64,000 nucleotides of DNA from CBDCNP01 sp965222425 (GTDB lineage: Bacteria > Acidobacteriota > Vicinamibacteria > Marinacidobacterales > DATDRI01): positions 1 to 64,000 of the forward strand of contig CBDCTW010000011.1 in assembly GCA_965222425.1 (NCBI GenBank), in the 5' to 3' direction. Both the position numbers and the translations under genes were made by a program. Numbering within the stretch: position 1 is the stretch's first letter; the number at the start of each line of letters is the position of its first letter. Shown here in pieces: positions 57,809-64,000 of this stretch. The notes beneath the pieces are model-generated. The model saw nothing but the letters and a program-made list of their open reading frames with translations, searched no databases and was not told where the DNA came from.

Positions 57809-58987
57809 ATGTCACGCATCATCCTCCACTTGGACATGGATGCTTTCTACACGTCCGTGGAACAGCGGGACCATCCTGAATACCAAGGCAAACCGGTTGT
57901 GGTGGGCGCCAATCCTCGTGGTGGGCGAGGTCGCGGCGTCGTAGCCGCGGCGTCCTACGAAGCGCGGGAGTTCGGACTACATTCCGCGATGCCTATCGGT
58001 CGAGCTTACCGAAGGTGCCCGCAAGCTATTTACTTGCGAGGCAATATGCGCAAGTATGGGGATGTTTCCCTTCGGATCATGGAGATTCTCAAGGGATTTA
58101 CTGATCTCGTGGAACAGATCTCGATCGACGAAGCTTTTCTCGACGTGACCGGAAGCATAGGGTTGTTCGGGGAGCGTCGGCAGCTCGCTCTCGAGATAAA
58201 AAGGCGCATTCGAAAACAAGAGAGACTTAGCGCATCCATCGGAATCGCACCCAACAAATTTCTCGCCAAGATCGCCTCCGACTTGGACAAACCCGACGGT
58301 CTGGTGGAGGTCGCGCTCGGACACGAAGAGGAATTTCTCAGAGACCTTCCGGTCGAGCGCTTGTGGGGCGTGGGCCCGCGAACCGCGGACGAGCTTCACA
58401 AGTTGGGTCTTTACAGGATCCGGGACATCGTCCGCTTGTCTCTTGCCGAGCTCGACGAGCGGTTCGGGAAACACGGCCGCCATCTTTATCGTCTGGCCCG
58501 CGGAATCGACGACCGTCCAGTTCAGCCCGAGCACGAATGGAAGTCGCTCGGTCAGGAGACGACGTTTGAAGAAGATACCGATGATCCGCAAAAGGTACGG
58601 CAGACTTTGCTGGAATTGTCGGAAGCAGTGGCTCGCCGACTGCGCAAACAGGAGTTTTTCGCAGGGGGTTTGACGCTCAAATTTAGAGATGAAGATTTTG
58701 TGACCGAGACCCGGAGCATGACATTGTCCGATCCGACAGACGATGCAAGTGAGATCTTCCGCATCACGCTTCAGCTATTGAGTCGCGTGCGCTCTCGAAA
58801 TCACAAGGTTCGTCTTCTGGGTATCTATGGCTCTAGGCTTCAAGATGTACATGCAGCCCCTCGACAGCTACGCTTGTTCGAGTCAGATGAGAAGAGGCGT
58901 CGGCTGAATGTGTCTATGGATTCGATCCAGCAGCGATTCGGCGCTCGAGCGGCGAATCGAGCTACTCTGCTAGACAGAAAGGACTGA
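57809..58987 (+). CDS. dinB: DNA polymerase IV (Y family)
   Basis: DinB copies damaged DNA with low fidelity. The 392-aa protein starts IILHLDMDAFYTSVEQRDHPEYQGKPVVVG, with the first catalytic Asp in LDMDAFY, the YEAREFGLHSAMP motif, and the second acidic pair in VEQISIDEAFLDVTGS. The finger, thumb (LWGVGPRTADELHKLGLYRIRDIV) and little-finger domains (SLGQETTFEEDTDDPQKV...) follow. The end QLRLFESDEKRRRLNVSMDSIQQRFG contains QLRLF, the beta-clamp binding peptide. GGGGAGG lies ten bases before ATG 57809. proC starts on the next base after the stop. Confidence 0.96.
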   Translation: MSRIILHLDMDAFYTSVEQRDHPEYQGKPVVVGANPRGGRGRGVVAAASYEAREFGLHSAMPIGRAYRRCPQAIYLRGNMRKYGDVSLRIMEILKGFTDLVEQISIDEAFLDVTGSIGLFGERRQLALEIKRRIRKQERLSASIGIAPNKFLAKIASDLDKPDGLVEVALGHEEEFLRDLPVERLWGVGPRTADELHKLGLYRIRDIVRLSLAELDERFGKHGRHLYRLARGIDDRPVQPEHEWKSLGQETTFEEDTDDPQKVRQTLLELSEAVARRLRKQEFFAGGLTLKFRDEDFVTETRSMTLSDPTDDASEIFRITLQLLSRVRSRNHKVRLLGIYGSRLQDVHAAPRQLRLFESDEKRRRLNVSMDSIQQRFGARAANRATLLDRKD

Positions 58988-59821
58988 GTGAACGTGGTAG
59001 AAGACCTGTCCAAGCAAAGACTCGCCCTTTTGGGTCTCGGCAAGATGGGCAGCATCCTGCTCCAGGCGCTGCTGAAGCACAAGCTGTTCTTGTCGGAAAA
59101 CTCGGTAGCCACTGTCCGCCACCCCGGCCGGGCCAAGAAGCTTTCCGATGAATTGGGTATCGACGTGGGGACCGATAATCGCGCCGCGGCGCGAAACGCC
59201 GATATTGTCTTGATCTGCGTCAAGCCGCAGACGGTTCCCGAAGTGTGTGAGGACGTCCGCGCAGAGGTAGATCCCTCGAAGCTGGTGGTATCGGTGGCGG
59301 CGTCGGTGCCTACGCGAAGCATCGAAAAATTCTTGTCGGCTGACATCCCGGTCGTTCGCGCCATGCCCAACACGCCTTGCTCTGTGGGAGAAGGAATGAT
59401 CGCGATCTCCTGCGGGCGGTTCGCCGAGCCACATCATCTCGAGCTCAGTGAACAGATCTTCAATACTGTGGGAAGAACCGCCAGGATCGATGAAAAGCAC
59501 TTGGACGCGGTAACCGGTCTGTCGGCGAGTGGACCAGCGTTCATCTACATCATCCTCGAGTCCTTGGCAGAGGCCGGCGTCAAGCTGGGACTACCACGGG
59601 AGGTTGCAACCCTACTGGTGGCGCAGACGATGCTCGGGTCGGCGCGGCAAGTTCTGGAGACCGGAGATCACCCCGCTTTGCTCAAGGATGTGGTCACCAC
59701 ACCGGCGGGTTGTACGATCGACGGCATCATGGAACTCGAAGAAGGGAAGTTGCGGGTCACGTTGATCAAGGCGGTGGTCAAAGCGGCGGACCGGGCCAAA
59801 GACCTTTACGAAGACGACTAG
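58988..59821 (+). CDS. proC: Pyrroline-5-carboxylate reductase
   Basis: ProC makes proline from pyrroline-5-carboxylate with NADPH. The 277-aa protein has an N-terminal Rossmann domain (LALLGLGKMGSILLQALLKHKLF, ADIVLICVKPQTVPEV), VVRAMPNTPCSVGEGMIAIS, and the C-terminal dimer domain with LDAVTGLSASGPAFIYIILESLAEAGVKLGLPREVATLLVAQTMLGSARQVLETGDHPALLKDVVTTPAGCTIDGIMELE. These are the family signatures. The start is GTG 58988, directly behind dinB. The stop is shared by overlap with the converging DUF4340 gene. Confidence 0.95.
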   Translation: MNVVEDLSKQRLALLGLGKMGSILLQALLKHKLFLSENSVATVRHPGRAKKLSDELGIDVGTDNRAAARNADIVLICVKPQTVPEVCEDVRAEVDPSKLVVSVAASVPTRSIEKFLSADIPVVRAMPNTPCSVGEGMIAISCGRFAEPHHLELSEQIFNTVGRTARIDEKHLDAVTGLSASGPAFIYIILESLAEAGVKLGLPREVATLLVAQTMLGSARQVLETGDHPALLKDVVTTPAGCTIDGIMELEEGKLRVTLIKAVVKAADRAKDLYEDD

Positions 59822-61200
59822 GGCGTTCCTGCTTCTTCGTCCTTCTCGTCGTCTGGTGCTTCTTCCTCTAGGGACATTAGCTTCTCGATCTCTTCCCAGC
59901 TCGACGGACTGAGCTTCAAGACGAGCTCGTCTCCCTTGCGACGTGCGTAGACCCCATCGCCCTCCGGCTTCGCGACCGCGACTTCCTCAACTTTTTCACT
60001 GTCCTTCGACCATACGGTAATAGTGTAGTCGGGAGAGCTCAATCCAGGCCCGTCAGTGAGCGTTTCCTCGGCGTCGGTGCCATTGAGTTTGTAGAGCAAG
60101 TCCTCGACTTGCCTGCGATCGAGGTCTCGTTCCTCGGGAGCGGTCTCCTTCCAAACATCCTTATCGTCCTGCTTGGACTTCTCGACGATTCGATCCGGAC
60201 CCTCGGGCGAAGATATCTGGAGCTTGTTCACTTGGTAGGTGGCAAATTCGAACAGTCGCTTCGAAATGTACTCGCTTTGATCCTTCTTGATGTCGTCGAC
60301 GAGACTAGACCCGATCAAATAAACCATGGGACGGTCCGGGTTGCGTGCGTAGTACCGGCTGTCTTTCTTCTCGCCCACCAAGAGGGTTTCGGTGAGGCCA
60401 CCCTCGAGCTGAATCTCGACCTCGTAGCTCGGGGTGTCCAGTCCGTATTCGCTCAATTGTTCGGTGGACTCGGAGATGATCTCCTCCATCTTGGCCGTTT
60501 CCAACTTGGAGACCAACCCGCTAGCCTTATAGCGATCGGCTCTAGAAAAAATGGGCTCCACGATGTTCCAAGTGTCTCCCCCCGCTTTCGCTAGCACGAT
60601 CTCTTGATCTAGTTGCCTCAGAATGACCTTCTCCACATCGCCGCGCTCGAATCGAAAAAGGGACTTGTCGCGGAGATCCCACGCCTTCTTGTTCAGCCCG
60701 TATTCCTTGCTCGAAGCGATCACGAAGATCTTCTCACCATCGGTCAAACGGGCGTAGAGATTGCTACCCGTCGGGGTCTCGTCGCCGATGTGAAGCGTTG
60801 TGGATGTCTCGACGTCCTCGGCATCCTTCACCAGGACATCGAGCTCCAACTTTGGGGTGTCGAGTCCGAAGTCGGCCAGGTTGGCTTCTCCCTCCGATAT
60901 CACCCGTTGGCTTTCGAGGGTAGCGATGGTCTCGGCAAGGGAGTCGGAGGCGGAACTGTCGGCCGCGGCCTCCACCGGCGCTACCAATTGCCACTCGTCC
61001 TCGCCGCGACGTTCAAGCTTGAGGTGCTCACCCTCTTCCCGCCGGATCTCGATACTCTGGATCTTCTCGGCCTCGATCTCGAAGATCGCCTCCCGATCGG
61101 GGTTCGACTCCGTCTCGACTGGCTCCCATTCGTAGCGGTAGATGTAAGCGGCCAGTGCTGCGAGAATTGCGGCCAGGATGATGGTGGTCTTGGGACTCAT
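59818..61200 (-). CDS. DUF4340 periplasmic protein of the Gld-type ABC cluster
   Basis: The 460-aa protein has one N-terminal membrane helix (TIILAAILAALAAYIYRY). Repeated DUF4340 units follow: EKIQSIEIRREEGEHLKLERRGEDEWQLVAPVEAAADSSASDSLAETIATLESQRVISE...LADFGLDTPKLELDVLV, and again VEKVILRQLDQEIVLAKAGGDTWNIVEPIFSRADRYKASGLVSKLETAKMEEII...LSEYGLDTPSYEVEIQL. DUF4340 genes usually lie beside GldG-like ABC subunits, as here. The C-terminus is strongly acidic. Its function is unknown but probably extracytoplasmic support of the exporter. Start ATG 61200, 1 bp after the GldG-like gene. Confidence 0.88.
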   Translation of the reverse strand: MSPKTTIILAAILAALAAYIYRYEWEPVETESNPDREAIFEIEAEKIQSIEIRREEGEHLKLERRGEDEWQLVAPVEAAADSSASDSLAETIATLESQRVISEGEANLADFGLDTPKLELDVLVKDAEDVETSTTLHIGDETPTGSNLYARLTDGEKIFVIASSKEYGLNKKAWDLRDKSLFRFERGDVEKVILRQLDQEIVLAKAGGDTWNIVEPIFSRADRYKASGLVSKLETAKMEEIISESTEQLSEYGLDTPSYEVEIQLEGGLTETLLVGEKKDSRYYARNPDRPMVYLIGSSLVDDIKKDQSEYISKRLFEFATYQVNKLQISSPEGPDRIVEKSKQDDKDVWKETAPEERDLDRRQVEDLLYKLNGTDAEETLTDGPGLSSPDYTITVWSKDSEKVEEVAVAKPEGDGVYARRKGDELVLKLSPSSWEEIEKLMSLEEEAPDDEKDEEAGTP

Positions 61201-61201
61201 C

Positions 61202-62836
61202 TTATCTTCTCCCCCACCAAACCGAGATTCCTGCCACCAGGACCAATCCGGGAATGATCAGGAGGGACAGGTAGGCCACGTTCTTTTGCTGTTGCGCGTT
61301 CATGAAAATTCTCCGATCCTCGGGCTCCCGGGGCCGAATGGAAATGAGATCTTCGTCTTCGGCGATCCAATTCACCATGTTGACGAAGAGGTCGAGGTTC
61401 GCGACCGGCGCTCCTACCAAACTATTGGAGATGAAGTCTGAGTCACCCACCACCACCGCGCGGCCCTGCGGCGTCGGCCCGTCCTTTTCTTCGCCCTCCT
61501 CCGGTGCGCCGTCTCCGTCGTCTTCTGGGGTCTCCTCGGACTCGGATTCGGGCTCCTCGATTTCGATGGTGATCGCGACCGCAAGATCAAGTGGACCCGA
61601 ACGTTCGCTCTCGTCGGGCGCGACCTGCCCCTCGGCCAGCGCGTCGAAATCCTCCTCTGCCCAACTATTGGGAGAAGAGCTTACCAGGGCGTCGACCGTG
61701 ATTCCCTCTGCGGTGGAGTCCGAAGAATTGACGGTGCGTACGAAGGGGTAAACGGTGGGAACGTTCCCGAACTTTTCGGTGATCGGGTGCGAGCTGTAGC
61801 TCGCGACCAGCGGGACCTCGGGACCGAAACCGAAGAGCTGGCCTACACCCGACACGTCGATGACCACGTTGTTGCCCAGCTCGACGTTGAAGTCTTTGAG
61901 GAGCGCCACTAGATTCGGCTTCGCCCCCTGGTTTTCCGGATCGACCAAGAAGAGCACCTTCCCCCCGGCGTTCAGATAATCCCGTAGCGCATCGATCTCC
62001 CCTGGTAGATAATCTCTTTGCGGACCGGCGATCACCAGGGCGGTGGCATCTTCAGGGAACTGGATTTTTCCCTCCGTCATCGATTGAAGGGGATGGAATT
62101 TGGCCACTTCGTAGTTCGACTCCTCGAGTTTCGTCTTGATGATCGACACTCCGGTCTCTGTGTCATCGATGTCTTTTTCCCCGTGCCCCTCGACGAAATA
62201 GATCTTCTTCGTCCTCTCCTTGATGACCTTGATGATGGCGTTTACCAGTTCTTGCTCGGTGGCAAAAGTGACTCTCTCGACTTTGTCCCCGGCGTCGAGC
62301 ACGATGGTTCCGAAGGGGATGTTGGCCTCGGTCGACGTCCGGTATTTGGCGGCCTTGGCGGGCTCGGCCTCCTGATCGACCACCTCCACCGAGACGTGAT
62401 TGCTGTGGTAGCCAAACTCGGTCAGCAGGTCGAGGGCCACTTGCGCACTGTCTTTACGGTCGAAGATGACGACTTTGAGGTCGCGGTCGAGGTTCGAGAG
62501 GACCGTGACCGCCTGATCGGAGAGCGTGTACTGCTTGGAGCTCGTGAGGTCCCAACGCTTGTGGTGGCGATTCGCCAGATAGTTGATACCCACCACGATC
62601 CCCGCCACCAGCAGGATCATGAGCCCCAAGTTGACGCCGTAGCGGGCCCCTCGTTTTTGTGCGAGGACGAGCACGTCCCGCCAACGGGTTCCAAGGTAGA
62701 AGATGGCCAGCACTAGACCGGCCAGAATGAAAGCCGACCAGAGTTTCTCTCGTTCGGGCTGAAACATCCGGATGACCAACCCGGCGAGGAGCACTCCCCC
62801 CGCGACAGGGCCCAGGTACGCTGTGACGCGCTTCAT
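61202..62836 (-). CDS. gldG: GldG-like ABC transporter auxiliary protein
   Basis: The 544-aa protein has three helices near the N-terminus (GPVAGGVLLAGLVIRMF, FILAGLVLAIFYLG, VNLGLMILLVAGIVVGINYLA). A periplasmic GldG domain follows: KRWDLTSSKQYTLSDQAVTVLSNLDRDLKVVIFDRK, KIYFVEGHGEKDIDDTETGVSIIKTKLEESNYEVAKFHPLQSM, ALVIAGPQRDYLPGEIDALRDYLNAGGKVLFLVDPENQ, and GRAVVVGDSDFISNSLVG. One C-terminal helix ends it (LSLLIIPGLVLVAGISVWWG). An acidic linker (about 445-478) interrupts it. Homologues power gliding in Bacteroidetes, but outside that phylum the transported substrate is unknown. Confidence 0.88.
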   Translation of the reverse strand: MKRVTAYLGPVAGGVLLAGLVIRMFQPEREKLWSAFILAGLVLAIFYLGTRWRDVLVLAQKRGARYGVNLGLMILLVAGIVVGINYLANRHHKRWDLTSSKQYTLSDQAVTVLSNLDRDLKVVIFDRKDSAQVALDLLTEFGYHSNHVSVEVVDQEAEPAKAAKYRTSTEANIPFGTIVLDAGDKVERVTFATEQELVNAIIKVIKERTKKIYFVEGHGEKDIDDTETGVSIIKTKLEESNYEVAKFHPLQSMTEGKIQFPEDATALVIAGPQRDYLPGEIDALRDYLNAGGKVLFLVDPENQGAKPNLVALLKDFNVELGNNVVIDVSGVGQLFGFGPEVPLVASYSSHPITEKFGNVPTVYPFVRTVNSSDSTAEGITVDALVSSSPNSWAEEDFDALAEGQVAPDESERSGPLDLAVAITIEIEEPESESEETPEDDGDGAPEEGEEKDGPTPQGRAVVVGDSDFISNSLVGAPVANLDLFVNMVNWIAEDEDLISIRPREPEDRRIFMNAQQQKNVAYLSLLIIPGLVLVAGISVWWGRR

Positions 62837-62837
62837 C

Positions 62838-63605
62838 TCAACCCCTCCACCGATGAGACTCCACCGATTGCGTCGAGAGGAAGATGCCGAAGCCTATGAA
62901 CGAGAGATAGTAGACGACGTCTTTGGTATCGATGACTCCCTTGGAGAAATCCCCAATGTGTTTAGTCACCGACAGGTAGGCAACGGCCGATCCCCATGCA
63001 CCCATCCAGGCCTCCGAGTACTCGATGAGCCACAAGAAAAGGAAGACGCTGAAGGACAAGAAGACCGCCACGATCTGATTTTGCGTGAAACTACTGAAGA
63101 GGACACCAAACGAGACGAAGGCGCCCCCCAGGAGCAGCATCCCCAGGTAGCCTGCCAATATCGGCTTCCATTCCGGGTCACCGAAGTAAAAGAGGATGCC
63201 CATGTGAATGAAAGTGAGCCCCAGCATCGCAGCGTAAAGTGTCCAGGCCGCGAGGAACTTGCCCAGGACGAGCTGGAAGTCCGTAATGGGTGAGGTTAGA
63301 AGAAGCTCCATCGTGCCGGAGCGCTTTTCCTCCGCGAAGCTTCTCATCGTGAGCCCCGGGATCATGAAGAGAACGACCACGCTCGTACTGTGGAAGAGCC
63401 AGCGGATTAGATCCTGGTTGACGTTGAGCGTTCTTCCGCCCCCGCCCATCTGCACCATGCGAAAACCGAAGTCGATGAATCGATAGACATAGTCGTAGAA
63501 GAAGTAGCCATAGATCAGCAAGAAGAGACTCAGCACCACATAGGCGATCCAGGAAGTGAAGTAAGAAGAGAGCTCCCTTCTATAAATTGCCCAGATGTTC
63601 TTCAT
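62838..63605 (-). CDS. gldF: ABC-2 type transporter permease (GldF-like)
   Basis: The 255-aa membrane protein has six helices: AIYRRELSSYFTSWIAYVVLSLFLLIYGYFFY, the loop MVQMGGGGRTLNVNQDLIRWLFHSTSVVVLFMIPGLTMRSFAEEKRSGTMELLLTSPITDFQLVLGKFLAAW, and so on to YLSFIGFGIFLSTQSVESHRWRG. TMRSFAEEKRSGTMELLLTSP is the coupling region of ABC-2 permeases that meets the ATPase. Start ATG 63605 overlaps the stop of the ATPase gene (ATGA), and the GldG-like gene follows by 1 bp, so the four genes form one operon. Confidence 0.92.
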   Translation of the reverse strand: MKNIWAIYRRELSSYFTSWIAYVVLSLFLLIYGYFFYDYVYRFIDFGFRMVQMGGGGRTLNVNQDLIRWLFHSTSVVVLFMIPGLTMRSFAEEKRSGTMELLLTSPITDFQLVLGKFLAAWTLYAAMLGLTFIHMGILFYFGDPEWKPILAGYLGMLLLGGAFVSFGVLFSSFTQNQIVAVFLSFSVFLFLWLIEYSEAWMGAWGSAVAYLSVTKHIGDFSKGVIDTKDVVYYLSFIGFGIFLSTQSVESHRWRG

Positions 63606-64000
63606 CAGTGCGATTCCTCCGTTTTCTCGTCTTCCTCAGCTGGCTCAGTTGGCCCAGTTGGGGTGTGGGTTTGCTCCGGTGGGCTGGCGTCGGCTTCCTC
63701 GTGGGTGGTGAGCTGCAGATAGACGTCCTCGAGACTCATCCCCATCTGCTTGAGCTCCAGGAGTCCAAAACCCCCTTGCACGATACTCTGCGCCAGCTCG
63801 TGGCGAATATCTTGGCCGCTCGTCGTTTCGACCTCGAAGGTGTGGACACCATTACTTGCAGCCGTAGCTTGGACATGCACCACCCCCGATAAAGAGCTAA
63901 CCGTGTGACGCACTTGGTCTTCCGGCCCGTCGACGGTGAGGCTCAGTATCTCCGCCCCCTGCATGCGGGCGGTCAAACCGTCCGGCGTATCCTCCGCCAC
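63605..64000 (-). CDS. gldA: ABC transporter ATP-binding protein, C-terminal part
   Basis: Only the last 131 residues are in the window; the ATPase core lies beyond base 64000. What is seen is the C-terminal accessory domain of NatA/GldA-type ATPases: AEILSLTVDGPEDQVRHTVSSLSGVVHVQATAASNGVHTFEVETTSGQDIRHELAQSIVQGGFGLLELKQMGMSLEDVYLQLTT. An acidic, Pro/Thr-rich tail follows that is longer than usual (HEEADASPPEQTHTPTGPTEPAEEDEKTEESH). MSLEDVYLQLT is the typical ending of these proteins. It overlaps the permease start by one base, which supports a joint exporter. Confidence 0.88.
   Translation of the reverse strand: MAEDTPDGLTARMQGAEILSLTVDGPEDQVRHTVSSLSGVVHVQATAASNGVHTFEVETTSGQDIRHELAQSIVQGGFGLLELKQMGMSLEDVYLQLTTHEEADASPPEQTHTPTGPTEPAEEDEKTEESH

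Overview
The window is GC-rich chromosomal DNA of a diderm (Gram-negative) bacterium. lpxC, a LapA/LapB-type regulator, an AsmA-like protein and a meso-diaminopimelate-type MurE all point to an outer membrane with lipid A. The (broken) Ser/Thr kinase joined to a TolB/PD40 propeller, the bacterial topoisomerase VI and the small aldolase-type microcompartment locus are all traits I associate with Acidobacteriota and neighbouring phyla. That placement is an inference; no rRNA gene is present to test it.

Layout. 0-5.3 kb: nadD (5' end missing), rsfS, a stretch of degenerate 60-bp repeats, a receiver-less sigma-54 activator with an altered Walker B, a LapA-LapB fusion, a comF-like gene broken by one in-frame TGA, and a secreted S1/P1-nuclease-like protein without its zinc ligands. 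5.3-11.2 kb: a membrane protein, then a scarred region. An internally deleted ISL3-type element (6497-7167) splits a small gene upstream of a DUF1573 gene. lpxC has 12-bp tandem repeats at its ribosome binding site. A complete IS256-type element (9087-10486) sits exactly at the start codon of a Yip1-like gene. 11.2-18.7 kb: topoisomerase VI A and B, an AsmA-like protein, two GT2 glycosyltransferases, and a YchF-like GTPase relative with a destroyed P-loop.

18.7-36.1 kb is a nearly complete, tightly overlapping division and cell wall (dcw) cluster: mraZ-rsmH-ftsL-ftsI-murE-murF-mraY-murD-ftsW-murG-murC-murB-ftsQ-ftsA-ftsZ. It starts from a recognisable promoter next to three 10-bp repeats resembling MraZ boxes and ends in a hairpin-forming repeat. 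No ddl gene is present. 36.1-39.7 kb: a VapBC-type toxin-antitoxin pair with a leaderless antitoxin, and the decayed kinase. 39.8-44.8 kb: a PPi-type phosphofructokinase, a B12-binding radical SAM protein, an AcpS-like protein lacking both metal ligands, pgeF, a zinc-ribbon coiled-coil protein and a tRNA with anticodon CAT. 44.8-52.9 kb: the macromolecular-synthesis set mutS2-dnaG-rpoD, then larB and a GT-C type membrane glycosyltransferase. 52.9-57.8 kb: a processive GT2 synthase, a TPR protein, a YHS/TRASH-like protein, and a compact bacterial microcompartment (BMC) locus: class II aldolase with a C-terminal encapsulation-type helix, one BMC-H, three different BMC-P and an unrecognised Cys-rich small protein. 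57.8-64 kb: dinB, proC, and a Gld-type ABC export cluster (DUF4340, GldG-like, permease, partial ATPase).

The most promising candidate for an undescribed system is the BMC locus with its unknown last gene. A second theme is enzyme-family genes that keep the fold but have lost catalytic residues: the sigma-54 activator, the S1/P1-like protein, the AcpS-like protein and the YchF-like protein.
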